Shown: one piece after another, positions 43,880 to 52,312 of the stretch | How the letters are laid out: the number at the start of each line of letters is the position of its first letter | How positions within the stretch are numbered: position 1 is the first letter of the stretch | From: Haloarcula marina | GTDB lineage: Archaea > Halobacteriota > Halobacteria > Halobacteriales > Haloarculaceae | Direction: 5' to 3' | Length of the DNA: 64,000 nucleotides | NCBI RefSeq assembly: GCF_024218775.1 | Contig: NZ_CP100404.1 | Span: 1,922,001 to 1,986,000 of the forward strand | The notes under the pieces: model-generated | The model's database searches: none | The model's input: the letters and a program-made list of their open reading frames with translations, nothing else | Told to the model about the DNA's origin: nothing | Made by a program: the position numbers and the translations under genes

Positions 43880-44086
43880 TTAGTACAGCTGTCGTTCGCG
43901 CTCTTCGCGCTCTTCTTCGTGCTCCTGCTGGGCCTTCTCCGCGCGACGGCCGCGCCGGTACTGCACCAGCCCCGGGATGATTTTGTTCTTCATGTCCAGC
44001 ACGAACGACCCGATGCCGTACGCCCAGAAGAAGAACAGCACCAACATTCCGCCCCAGTACACTGTGGCGGCGAGGTGGCTGCTCAT
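43880..44086 (-). CDS. Small membrane protein with charged coiled-coil tail
   Basis: 68 residues from ATG 44086 (MSSHLAATVYWGG). One transmembrane segment (about 8-30, YWGGMLVLFFFWAYGIGSFVLD) is followed by a short hinge and a highly charged helix RRGRRAEKAQQEHEEEREER. An upstream in-frame ATG would add 13 residues overlapping the ATPase stop. Encoded between the ATPase and Gfo/Idh genes of the sugar operon with short gaps, so it may be an accessory of the ABC transporter. I recognise no named family with confidence. Confidence 0.7.
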   Translation of the reverse strand: MSSHLAATVYWGGMLVLFFFWAYGIGSFVLDMKNKIIPGLVQYRRGRRAEKAQQEHEEEREERERQLY

Positions 44087-44090
44087 GCTT

Positions 44091-45287
44091 TCAGTCGTCG
44101 GATTCGACTTCGCTTCCGGCGGCACCGCCGCCGGCCCCGATTGGCTGGAGTTTGTGCACCAACGCCTCGCCGGTCCCCGTGTCGAACAGGTGGATGTTCC
44201 GCCGGTCGATGACGACTTCGATGTCGTCTTCCTCCTCGTACTCGGAGTCCGGTTCGATGCTCATCAGGAGTTGGTTGTCCGTGGTGAGCTCTTGGTCCAT
44301 CGACGTCTCCGTCTCGTCCAGTTTCATGTAGGCGAATATTTCGTCGCCCATGGGTTCGAGGATGTCCACCTTCGCCGCGATGCTCGCCGTCGCGTCGGCG
44401 ACTTCGTTACGGTGTTCGGCCGGGTAGATGTCTTCGGGACGGATGCCGATGGTCACCTCGTCGCCAACGCCGACCCCATCCACAGTCGAAGGGTCGAACG
44501 CCAACGAGAAGTTCGACGTGTCGATGCTGTTCTCGCTCACTGTCCCCGAGACGAAGTTCATCGACGGCGACCCGATGAATCCGGCGACGAACAGGTTGTC
44601 CGGTTCGTTGTAGCAGGTCAGCGGCGGGTCGATTTGCTGGAGACTCCCGCTGTTGAGGACTGCGATGCGGTCCGAGAGCGTCATCGCCTCCTCCTGGTCG
44701 TGGGTCACGTAGATGATGGTCGTGTCCAGTTCCTTGTGCAGGCGCTGGAGTTCCGTCCGCATGTGGACTTTCAGCTTCGCGTCCAGGTTCGCCAGCGGCT
44801 CGTCCATCAGGAAGACGTCCGGTTCGCGGACGATTGCCCGGGCGATGGCGACGCGCTGGCGCTGGCCGCCGGACATCTCGTCGGGCATCCGGTCGAGCAT
44901 GCCTTCGAGTTGGACGATTTCGGAGGCCCGCTCGACCCGGCGGTCGATTTCGTCCTGCGGGTAGTCCCGCAGACGCAGGCCGAAGCTGATGTTGTCGTAA
45001 ACGTCCATGTGCGGGAACAGCGCGATGTTCTGGAACACCATCGCGATGCCCCGGTCCTTCGGCGGGAGGTTCGTCACCTCGCGGTCGCCGATGTGGATTT
45101 CCCCTTCGGTCGGGATGGTGAGACCGGCGATGGTCTCCATCGTCGTCGACTTTCCGCACCCGGATGGGCCGACGAAGCAGATGAATTCGCCGTGGTCGAT
45201 GTCCAAGTTCATGTCGTCGACCGCGGTGACAATTTCACCTTGGTCGTCGTAGCGTTTCGTGACGTGTTCGAGTCGTACTGATGCCAT
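44091..45287 (-). CDS. Sugar ABC transporter ATPase (2), MalK/UgpC-type
   Basis: 398 residues. Walker A VGPSGCGKSTTMETIAGLTI, signature MSGGQRQRVAIARAIV, Walker B DVFLMDEPLANLDA, YVTHDQEEAMTLSDR, and a regulatory C-terminus (EVTIGIRPEDIYPAE; MGDEIFAYMKLDETET). It stands directly after the two permease genes (4 bases) on the minus strand, so it belongs to that transporter. Closely related to ATPase (1) of the island; a duplication is likely. Confidence 0.93.
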   Translation of the reverse strand: MASVRLEHVTKRYDDQGEIVTAVDDMNLDIDHGEFICFVGPSGCGKSTTMETIAGLTIPTEGEIHIGDREVTNLPPKDRGIAMVFQNIALFPHMDVYDNISFGLRLRDYPQDEIDRRVERASEIVQLEGMLDRMPDEMSGGQRQRVAIARAIVREPDVFLMDEPLANLDAKLKVHMRTELQRLHKELDTTIIYVTHDQEEAMTLSDRIAVLNSGSLQQIDPPLTCYNEPDNLFVAGFIGSPSMNFVSGTVSENSIDTSNFSLAFDPSTVDGVGVGDEVTIGIRPEDIYPAEHRNEVADATASIAAKVDILEPMGDEIFAYMKLDETETSMDQELTTDNQLLMSIEPDSEYEEEDDIEVVIDRRNIHLFDTGTGEALVHKLQPIGAGGGAAGSEVESDD

Positions 45288-45291
45288 TGTG

Positions 45292-46296
45292 TTACTCCTT
45301 GAGTGCGCCTGAGGTTAGTCCACTGACGATGCGTTCCTGTGCGACGACGACGAGGATGACGACCGGGAGCACCCCGACGACGCTCGCCGCAGCCATGAGA
45401 TTGAACTGGGTAGTGTACTGGGTCTGATAGCTGAGGATACCACCGACGAGAGGCGACCAGTTCTGGGCCTCCGGTGACAGTGCCATGATGGAACTGAAGA
45501 AGTATTCGTTGTACACCGAGATAAAGGTCAACACGGCGGCCGTCGCAACGCCGGGTGCCGAAAGCGGCATGATGACCCGGAACAGCGCCCCCAGTCTCGT
45601 GGTTCCCTCGACGCGCGCTGCGTCCTCCAGTCCGTCGGGAATCTGGGCGTAGAACGTCGTCAGGATGAACACCGCGAGCGGCAGGAACAGGCCGCTGAAC
45701 GGAATCACCATCGACCCTGGCGTGTTGAGGAGACGCGGCCCGGTGAACAGTGGTATCTCGGTGAACGGGATGAGTATCGGTTCGTTGCCAGCGAACGCCT
45801 CAAACAGCGGGATGAGGAACGCCGCCGGTGGGAAGTAGCTAATCGCGAGGATACCGAGCATCAACAGCGCCCGACCCGGGAACTCCAATCGACCGAACGC
45901 ATACCCGGCGAGGCTCGCGATAATCAGTATGATGATGGTCGTCGTGAGCGCGAGCGCGAAACTATTCAACACGAACAGGTGGAACGGGATCTGTTCGAAG
46001 ATAGTGATGAACGCCTCGAGATTAACGCCTTTGTTCGGCACCGGGAGCGGGAACGTCATCTGGGAACCGAACAGATCGAACGACGGCAGGAAACTGCCCG
46101 CGAGCAGGTTCTCTCGTGGTGTCACCGCGAGGACGAGCAGCCAGTAGAACGGGAACAGCGTTGTCACGATGAAAAACACCATCGCCGCGTAGAACAGCGC
46201 CTGATACACTTTCCCGGGGTTCTGGATGGCACTCTGAGTCCATCGCGCGAGCGGTCCGCCCTCTGTCTCGTCTGCCTTGTCTGTTGTCGTTGCCAT
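45292..46296 (-). CDS. Sugar ABC transporter permease, MalG-type
   Basis: About 334 residues from ATG 46296 (an in-frame ATG four codons upstream overlaps the other permease). Six membrane spans are visible, with the EAA-type loop DAARVEGTTRLGALFRVIMP near the C-terminus and YAQIPDGLEDAARVEG preceding it. Typical of the carbohydrate CUT1 family, second permease. The gap to the first permease is a single base. Confidence 0.9.
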   Translation of the reverse strand: MATTTDKADETEGGPLARWTQSAIQNPGKVYQALFYAAMVFFIVTTLFPFYWLLVLAVTPRENLLAGSFLPSFDLFGSQMTFPLPVPNKGVNLEAFITIFEQIPFHLFVLNSFALALTTTIIILIIASLAGYAFGRLEFPGRALLMLGILAISYFPPAAFLIPLFEAFAGNEPILIPFTEIPLFTGPRLLNTPGSMVIPFSGLFLPLAVFILTTFYAQIPDGLEDAARVEGTTRLGALFRVIMPLSAPGVATAAVLTFISVYNEYFFSSIMALSPEAQNWSPLVGGILSYQTQYTTQFNLMAAASVVGVLPVVILVVVAQERIVSGLTSGALKE

Positions 46297-46297
46297 T

Positions 46298-47287
46298 TCA
46301 GATCGCATCCTCCCCTTGCCACAGGATGATAACCATCACAACGAGGCCGATGATTGCCGCGGTGATGAACGCGATAGCCGCAGACGTCCCCTGCCGCGTG
46401 TTGAACGTCGAGACGACCATACACGACAGCGAGGGGACGACGGCGCAACTCGACACGGTGTCGATGATACCGTACACCCGCATCGCGCCGACCATCCGGA
46501 ACAGCACTGCGACCCCGATAGTCGGGAGGATGAGCGGGAAGGTGATCATCTTGAACTGCTGGAATTTCGTGGCTCCGGAGACTTTCGCGACGTCGTAGAG
46601 CCCGCGGTCGATACTCTGGAGGCCCGCCAGAATCAGCAGGGCCATGAACGCCGACGTCTTCCAGATGTCGGCCACCAGAATGATGAACAGGGCGCTGACC
46701 GGGTCGTTCAGTGTGTTGGTAGGTGCCAACAGCCCGAGGTCAGCGAGTGGTGGCGTCGCAAAGCCGACGTTGGAGTTGAACATCAGGTAGAAGATGATGC
46801 CCTGGATGACGACGGGGACGGCCCACGGGATGATGATGGCCGCTCGGATCCACCGTCGCCCGTAGAAGTCCTGGTCAAGAACGAGCGCCTGCCCCAATCC
46901 GATGATAGTCTCGAAGAAGACGCTGACGACGGCGAAGATGATGGTCACGGCCAGCGCGCTGTTAACGAGGTTGTCCACCGTGAGACTCGCGGGCAGGAAG
47001 GTGTTACTCCCCGGCAGGAACTGGTCCTTGCCGCCGGTGAACACCTGCACGTAGTTGTCGATTCCGACGAACGTGAACGTCGTCAGATCGGTGCCGACCG
47101 CGTACAACGAGAGTTCGAACGTCCGCAAGAGCGGATAGAGGGCCACGATACCCATGATGATGAACACCGGCGTGAGCAACAGATACGCGTACTGTGTGTC
47201 ACTCAGGTTCTCCATCCAGCGAACCGCGGCGATGAGCATCCCGGACCGACGGGACTCACGTCCAGCGTCGGCTGCGTCTGTGCTCAT
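46298..47287 (-). CDS. Sugar ABC transporter permease, MalF-type
   Basis: 329 residues with six membrane spans and the EAA loop equivalent YDVAKVSGATKFQQFKMITFP. The segment QYAYLLLTPVFIIMGIVALY at the N-terminus is typical of CUT1 first permeases. Second gene of the operon, 76 bases after the binding protein gene, so a processing or re-initiation site may lie between them. Confidence 0.92.
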   Translation of the reverse strand: MSTDAADAGRESRRSGMLIAAVRWMENLSDTQYAYLLLTPVFIIMGIVALYPLLRTFELSLYAVGTDLTTFTFVGIDNYVQVFTGGKDQFLPGSNTFLPASLTVDNLVNSALAVTIIFAVVSVFFETIIGLGQALVLDQDFYGRRWIRAAIIIPWAVPVVIQGIIFYLMFNSNVGFATPPLADLGLLAPTNTLNDPVSALFIILVADIWKTSAFMALLILAGLQSIDRGLYDVAKVSGATKFQQFKMITFPLILPTIGVAVLFRMVGAMRVYGIIDTVSSCAVVPSLSCMVVSTFNTRQGTSAAIAFITAAIIGLVVMVIILWQGEDAI

Positions 47288-47363
47288 CGTTAATCAATCC
47301 TCCACATGTGCATAGATAACATGTCTATAACTGTTTGGGGTTGCTTGTAAAGTTATCCCGAGC

Positions 47364-48887
47364 TTATGACGACTCGGTCTCGGCGAGGGCCGTCGCCAAC
47401 GCCTCCATCGCCTGCTCGGAGGACGTATCCTGCGCGACCGCACGGTTTGCCTGCTGGGCGATCTTGCTGGTCTGATTGCCCCAGACGGACGTGGTCGGGC
47501 GCGGCATCGTGTTCTCACCAGCCACACGGAGCGTGTCCATGTAACGGCCTGTCGGTTCCTGTTCTCTGGCGACGTCGGAGTTGAACAGTTCCGGTTTCGG
47601 CGGCAGCCAACCCCACACGCGGAGCAGGTCGAGGTTGAACGAGTCCTGCGTGACTGCACGGAACAGTTCGTTGAGGGCCTCCGGGCTCTGGGTGTTGGGG
47701 TTGCCGACAACGTGCCAGCCACCGAGTGCCGACGTCGTGCCACCCGTCCCTGGCTGTGCGGCATCACTCTCAGGAACGGCGTACGGAATCGGCATCGTCC
47801 CCAGGTCCGTTCCGAAGATGTCCTCGCTACCAGCACTGGCGATGGCGTAGGGCCAGTTGCGGTGGAACACGGAACTGCCGTTCTCGAAGGGTGCCTTCGA
47901 GGGGTTCTCTATCCAGCCGAGGATGTCCGTCGGCGTGAATCCGCCGCCGTAGCCGTCGAACTCGCCGCCGAAGTCCTCGTCGTGGACGAACTTCCGCATC
48001 ATGTTCAGCGACTTGATCGTCTCTGGCTCGTTGACGGTGATGGGGCGCTCGCCGACTGGCCCGAAGAGGTTGTCCCGGCCGCCGAAGTACGCGCCGCCGA
48101 ACGAGGACATGACCTCGTTGAACGTACAGCAGGCGGTGCCGACGTAGATGTCCCACTGGGTCGTAAAGCCGTAGTCGAGTCCGGCGTTGTCCTGTATGTC
48201 GACGGCGATGTTCGACCACTCCTCCCACGTCATCGGTTCGGTGGCCCAGTTGTTCGATTCCGGACTGTAACCGGCCTCTTCGGCGAGGTCCTTGCGGTAC
48301 AGCATCGTCGGGAAATCCGGGAACAGTGGAACGCCGAAGAGGTTCCCGCTACTGGGGTCCCGAGCGGTGTCGGTAAAGCCCTGGAAATAGTCGTTGTTGA
48401 CCGTCGAGAGCACGTCCTCCGGGAGTTGCTCCGACAGGTTCATGATCTGACCGCGCTGGATGAAAATGTTCACCCAGCCGTTGTCCATCAGCATCGCGTC
48501 CGGTTTCGACTCGCCCGCACTGAGTCGGCGGTTGAAGTTCGACCGAACCTCACCGGTGTTTTGGCTCTGTGTCGTGAAGTTCAGCTCGACCCAGTCAGGG
48601 AGGCCCGCGTTGCGGAACGCGTCGCGGACACCCTGCTCAGCTTCCTGCAGGATGGGCGCACCCATGCTCATGGTGACCGACTGTGTCTCCTGACCGCTCC
48701 CGTCTCCGGTCGAGCTACCGTCGCTCCCACCGCCGCCATCGCCACCGTCGCCACCGTCGCCACCACCGACGAAGTCTGCGCACCCAGCGATACCTGCTGC
48801 GACACCAGTCGCCCCTGCGGCACGGACGAACCGTCGCCGCGAAACGCCTGTCGAGCTATCACCGTTCTGCTTGCCATTGTCCGACAT
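47364..48887 (-). CDS. Extracellular sugar-binding lipoprotein (2)
   Basis: 507 residues. Tat signal (VSRRRFVRAAGATGVAAGIA) and lipobox Cys in GIAGCADFVGG, followed by a Gly/Ser/Asp-rich linker of about 30 residues and a family 1 solute-binding domain (LSEQLPEDVLSTVNNDYFQG; PMTWEEWSNIAVDIQDNAGL; WGWLPPKPELFNSDVA). First gene of the sugar operon on the minus strand; the operator palindrome 48934-48951 is 47 bases before the ATG. Probably binds glucose or an oligoglucoside, given the neighbours. Confidence 0.92.
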   Translation of the reverse strand: MSDNGKQNGDSSTGVSRRRFVRAAGATGVAAGIAGCADFVGGGDGGDGGDGGGGSDGSSTGDGSGQETQSVTMSMGAPILQEAEQGVRDAFRNAGLPDWVELNFTTQSQNTGEVRSNFNRRLSAGESKPDAMLMDNGWVNIFIQRGQIMNLSEQLPEDVLSTVNNDYFQGFTDTARDPSSGNLFGVPLFPDFPTMLYRKDLAEEAGYSPESNNWATEPMTWEEWSNIAVDIQDNAGLDYGFTTQWDIYVGTACCTFNEVMSSFGGAYFGGRDNLFGPVGERPITVNEPETIKSLNMMRKFVHDEDFGGEFDGYGGGFTPTDILGWIENPSKAPFENGSSVFHRNWPYAIASAGSEDIFGTDLGTMPIPYAVPESDAAQPGTGGTTSALGGWHVVGNPNTQSPEALNELFRAVTQDSFNLDLLRVWGWLPPKPELFNSDVAREQEPTGRYMDTLRVAGENTMPRPTTSVWGNQTSKIAQQANRAVAQDTSSEQAMEALATALAETESS

Positions 48888-48933
48888 GTCTATTCTGTGG
48901 TTACCGGGCCACCACTTAAGCGTTATCCATAAT

Positions 48934-48951
48934 TAACCACAGGTGTTGTTA
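48934..48951 (-). promoter_or_regulatory. Sugar-island operator, copy 1 (ABC operon)
   Basis: TAACCACAGGTGTTGTTA, one mismatch in one half from the consensus TAACAACA-NN-TGTTGTTA. Read in the direction of the ABC operon it is immediately followed by the TATA-like TTAATTATGG, so the site abuts the upstream side of the promoter. Confidence 0.7.
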
Positions 48952-49107
48952 ATGGCATGTGGTCTCACCGTCAAAAATGAATATTCCTGACAGTTCTACC
49001 GCGACATCAACAAGTCGTATAAATAGCTTTCGTAAAGAAAAACGGTTATTTGCGAATCCTCTCAGCTCAAACGCGCAAACAGTTGTATGGTTTATCCGGA
49101 CGAACCG

Positions 49108-50184
49108 TCACTCGTAGCGGATGTCGGTAATCGTGATGTTGGTCGCTTCTATCTCCTCTAAGACCGCACCCCACCCCCCGATTTCGTAGGTTGTACCGTC
49201 GGATTCGAGAGTCGCACTGATGCGCCCAGCCAACTGGACGAGGGGAACGGGGTCTTTGCGGTCCATCGCGCTCCCGATGTAGTTGACGTCGGTGATGGTC
49301 CCCGTGAGTTCGACGTGCTCCGACGTCGAGGTAATGAACCCTTCGACGGTGGCCTCGATAGTCGCGCCCTCGCTCAGTAGGGGTTCGATGTCCCGGACAG
49401 CGTACCGGAGGTCGACGTACGTCGTCGGCGTCTCCGGGGTTCGCTCCGTAACGATGGTGTCCCAGATCTCCCACAGACAGGTGAGGAAGAACCAGTGGAA
49501 GACGTAGGTGTGCGTGGGGTCGTTGACCAAGACGCCGTATTCGCTGACCGAGTGGCGGTGCGGCGCGAAGCACGTCCACTGGCGGTCGACGAGAACGAGG
49601 AACGGCGACGGCAACTCCCGGTGGCGCGCCTCGGTACAGGTCCCCTCGATGTCCTCGACGGTGGGGGCTTCCTCGTCGGGCTCCGTACAGATGCTCAGTT
49701 TGATGTCGATACCGCGCTCGTGTGCGTCTCGCAACGCCCGTTCGAGTTCGTAGAACTGCCGCGAGTTGACCCCCAGTTGAATCTGGTTCTCGGCGGCGTC
49801 GATGAGGTCGACCGCCCGGTTGAGCACCGTGTCGAACCGCTTGACGATGCTCACCTCGTGGTCCGAAATCTCCGGCTGGTTGTACCGCTCCTCTATAGTC
49901 TCCGCCGCGTCGAGGTACTTACTGGACCGGGACCGGAGGTCTTCGAGGACCTCTTTCGGGTCCCGCGCCCGCGCGGTGAGACTGTCCTGCTGGAAGGTTT
50001 CGATGTATCCCTTCGACTCTAAGTCCCGGAGCACGTCGTAGATTCGCGGGTCTGGGACGTCGCAGGACTCGGCGACGTCCGTCGCAGAGGCTGTCCCGAG
50101 TCCGAGCAGTGCCACGTACGCCTCCGCCTGATACGGCGAGAGGCCCGAGTCTTCGAGTATCGCTGTTAGTTCGTCGTCGTCCAT
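49108..50184 (-). CDS. TrmB-type sugar-responsive transcriptional regulator (2)
   Basis: 358 residues from ATG 50184 (MDDDELTAILEDSGLSPYQA). The TrmB winged helix (EAYVALLGLGTASATDVAES; VPDPRIYDVLRDLESKGYIE) is followed by a sugar-binding C-terminal domain with YVFHWFFLTCLWEIWDT. An upstream in-frame ATG gives an implausible basic extension. It lies upstream of the sugar ABC operon in the same direction. Its promoter region holds the best copy of the island operator (50445-50462), which suggests autoregulation. Confidence 0.9.
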   Translation of the reverse strand: MDDDELTAILEDSGLSPYQAEAYVALLGLGTASATDVAESCDVPDPRIYDVLRDLESKGYIETFQQDSLTARARDPKEVLEDLRSRSSKYLDAAETIEERYNQPEISDHEVSIVKRFDTVLNRAVDLIDAAENQIQLGVNSRQFYELERALRDAHERGIDIKLSICTEPDEEAPTVEDIEGTCTEARHRELPSPFLVLVDRQWTCFAPHRHSVSEYGVLVNDPTHTYVFHWFFLTCLWEIWDTIVTERTPETPTTYVDLRYAVRDIEPLLSEGATIEATVEGFITSTSEHVELTGTITDVNYIGSAMDRKDPVPLVQLAGRISATLESDGTTYEIGGWGAVLEEIEATNITITDIRYE

Positions 50185-50540
50185 GAGTGTGCGAGAGTGG
50201 TGTCGCTGTCTGTCTGACGGCAAATACCGGACACAGGGATTTCAGTCGTTCGACCCATCGCCAGTGCACTAGCGCGGAGGGCCACCACGGCCGGTGACGA
50301 CCGGTGCGGTGACTCCGGGGGCGGGCGACTGACGCGCCGACCGACCCAGTCGGTCCCGCCAGAACTGCACCCCGTCGGCCACCGCACTTCGTGGGGGAGA
50401 TTCGCCGACGGGGACGCAATGGGCGTGTCGACCATGGGAGCATATAACAACACCTGTTGTTAAAAAGTTTGGTTGCTATTCACAGACCAGTTCTGACGGA
50501 GGGGAACGCTAATGCTCCCCCGCGAACACCCGTTCTCTGA
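50185..50540. other. Long leader/intergenic region of TrmB (2)
   Basis: 356 bases with no convincing gene; minus-strand open frames here are Pro/Arg/Ser-rich and unlike haloarchaeal protein. It holds the operator at 50445-50462 and the minus-strand TATA element TTATATG next to it. If that is the TrmB promoter, the mRNA has a 5' leader of roughly 235 bases, long for a haloarchaeal gene. Confidence 0.45.
50445..50462 (-). promoter_or_regulatory. Sugar-island operator, copy 2 (TrmB 2 promoter)
   Basis: TAACAACACCTGTTGTTA, a perfect 8-bp inverted repeat around two bases. Read on the minus strand it is directly followed by TATATGCTCC. It is the best copy of the four. It is also 79 bases before the plus-strand gene at 50541. 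Confidence 0.75.
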
Positions 50541-51350
50541 ATGGTAGACCTTGCCTCGATGCGCGAACCCTCGTACACGGGGGAGAACCGATGTTGGCCC
50601 TGCACGCTCGTCAATCTCGCCGTCGTCGGGGTGTTCGTGCTGTGGTTGGCAGTACGGAAACGGCGGGTACTGAGCCTCGTGGTCGCGAGCGTCGGGGTCG
50701 GAATCGTCTACCTCCGGGGCTACGTCGTCCCGTACACCCCGCGGTTCGCACCGCAGTTGGTCGACGCGTCGCCGTTGCCGAACGACCTGTTTCACGACGC
50801 CATCGACGAACACGAGGCCGAACGGGAATCGCTCGCCGACGCCGACCTTGACGGCGAAACCGTGATGCGGGAACTGGGCGCGGCGGGCGTCCTCGTAGCC
50901 GAGGGTGAGATGCTCCTGTTGGCCGACGAGGTTGACGAGGCGTGGCGCGACGAGATGGACGCGCTCGCGTCGCTGTCGCTCTCCGACCTCGCGGCGGAAG
51001 TCGAGCGGTCGATGCCCAACGTTGGACGGGCGGACACCCTCGTCACCGACGGTTCCGAGTGGGTCGTCGTCGGCGACGCTGGCGGCGAACTCGTCGCTCG
51101 GCCGGTCGCTATCGCGGAACTGGCCGCCTACCGCACGCTCGGCGACCGAATCGACGACGAGGCGGTACGCCTCGCTGGCGCGGAGTCGTTCCGCATGTTT
51201 CTGGAGGCGTGTCCGGCCTGCGGGACGGCGCTCGTCGAGTCCTCGGAAGTCTCGTGCTGTGGCGGCTACATGACGCCGCGACAGTCCCCCAACGAAACCC
51301 TCGTCTGCCCGTCCTGTGAGCAGCGACTGTTCACGTTTCCGTCCGAGTAA
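50541..51350 (+). CDS. Membrane-anchored haloarchaeal protein with zinc-ribbon-like tail
   Basis: 269 residues. Two transmembrane segments near the N-terminus (about 23-40 and 43-60, VVGVFVLWLAVRK; LSLVVASVGVGIVYLRGYVV), a central acidic helical region (LADADLDGETVMRELGAAGV; SLSLSDLAAEVERSMPNVGR) and a C-terminal Cys-rich part with CPACG, SCCGG and CPSCEQ suggesting a zinc ribbon. No family name recognised. Divergent from the TrmB (2) leader with the operator between them. Confidence 0.75.
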   Translation: MVDLASMREPSYTGENRCWPCTLVNLAVVGVFVLWLAVRKRRVLSLVVASVGVGIVYLRGYVVPYTPRFAPQLVDASPLPNDLFHDAIDEHEAERESLADADLDGETVMRELGAAGVLVAEGEMLLLADEVDEAWRDEMDALASLSLSDLAAEVERSMPNVGRADTLVTDGSEWVVVGDAGGELVARPVAIAELAAYRTLGDRIDDEAVRLAGAESFRMFLEACPACGTALVESSEVSCCGGYMTPRQSPNETLVCPSCEQRLFTFPSE

Positions 51351-51565
51351 GTGAATCGGCGGGAGTGCCCCGCCGACGAACCGTAGTGGTGACAACCATG
51401 ACCGACCTGACGAGTCGGCGGATTGTGGTGGGGGGTGGCCGGGTGTGCGACGGTGGTGGGGGAACGAAGGGTGTGGGAGACGCGGGTTATTCGGAGAGTC
51501 ACCCGTTGATATGCCGTCTACGCCGTTCGGCCACGAACGACAGGCACGACCCAGCCAAGATTAGG

Positions 51566-51583
51566 TAACAACAGCAGTTGTAA
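51566..51583 (+). promoter_or_regulatory. Sugar-island operator, copy 3 (gfcR promoter)
   Basis: TAACAACAGCAGTTGTAA, left half perfect, right half with two mismatches. Followed in the direction of gfcR by the TATA-like TAAATAG (51581-51587), about 65 bases before the ATG at 51650. The same promoter-proximal arrangement as copies 1 and 2. Confidence 0.6.
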
Positions 51584-51649
51584 ATAGTTTTCGGTGCAAC
51601 GGGGACCGAGAGCATTGCCTATTAAGTCCTGCCACTCGGAGACTGGTGT

Positions 51650-52291
51650 ATGAAGAACATCGACGACCTCGTCGACAGCGCGGCCGACCTCGCCGAGCGA
51701 GGCCTCTCCAAGGGAGAGATTGCCGACGAACTGAACGTTTCGCGGGAGACGGCCAGTTGGCTCGTGGAACGGAGCGGTGCGGGCACCACCCCGCAGACCA
51801 CGTCCGCGAGCGGTCCCCACGACATCCACGTCGACTGGTCCGCCCTCGGCCGTGACAGCAACCGACTCCACCACATCGGCTGTGCCATGGCCGACCTGCT
51901 CTCGAAGCAGGGCGAAGACGTGGACCTCACCATCGGTATCGAGAAAGCGGGCGCACCGCTGGCGACCACCGTCGCCCGACAGTTGGACACCGACCTCGGA
52001 ACCTACGCCCCGACGAAGCACCAGTGGGACGACGACGACAGCGCCACCACCGACGGGTCGTTCTCGCGGAACTTCGCCCAGATTCGCGGCCGCGACTGCT
52101 ACATCGTTGACGACACCATCACCAGCGGCCGAACGATGACCGAGACGGTCGAAGCGATTCGAGAACAGGGCGGCAACCCCGTCGCCTGCGTCGTCCTCGC
52201 CGACAAGCGCGGCATCGAGGACATCCGCGGCGTGCCCGTCTACTCGCTTCTCCAGGTCATCCGCGTCGGCAGTGAGGAAGACGACGAATAG
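51650..52291 (+). CDS. gfcR: GfcR-type regulator (HTH + phosphoribosyltransferase domain)
   Basis: 213 residues. N-terminal HTH (LAERGLSKGEIADELNVSRE, residues 15-34) fused to a type I phosphoribosyltransferase domain with the PRPP loop YIVDDTITSGRT (151-162). This matches the orotate-phosphoribosyltransferase-like GfcR regulators, which in Haloferax activate sugar catabolic genes of the semi-phosphorylative Entner-Doudoroff route. Location beside glucosidases, gdh and sugar ABC genes supports that role. The plus-strand operator before it suggests control by the same factor or by itself. Confidence 0.85.
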   Translation: MKNIDDLVDSAADLAERGLSKGEIADELNVSRETASWLVERSGAGTTPQTTSASGPHDIHVDWSALGRDSNRLHHIGCAMADLLSKQGEDVDLTIGIEKAGAPLATTVARQLDTDLGTYAPTKHQWDDDDSATTDGSFSRNFAQIRGRDCYIVDDTITSGRTMTETVEAIREQGGNPVACVVLADKRGIEDIRGVPVYSLLQVIRVGSEEDDE

Positions 52292-52312
52292 CGCCGAAGA
52301 CGAGAAGCCCGA

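Noticed and set aside
48700-48780. Repeated ACCGTCGCCA/CCGCCGCCA units
   Set aside because: They encode the Gly/Asp/Ser linker of binding protein 2 and have no spacers.
50166-50453. 95-residue minus-strand frame in the TrmB leader
   Set aside because: Pro/Arg/Ser-rich, low acidity, overlaps the TrmB start out of frame; unlike a haloarchaeal protein.
51365-51568. 67-residue plus-strand frame before gfcR
   Set aside because: Gly/Arg-rich without acidic bias and covers the gfcR operator; most likely intergenic.
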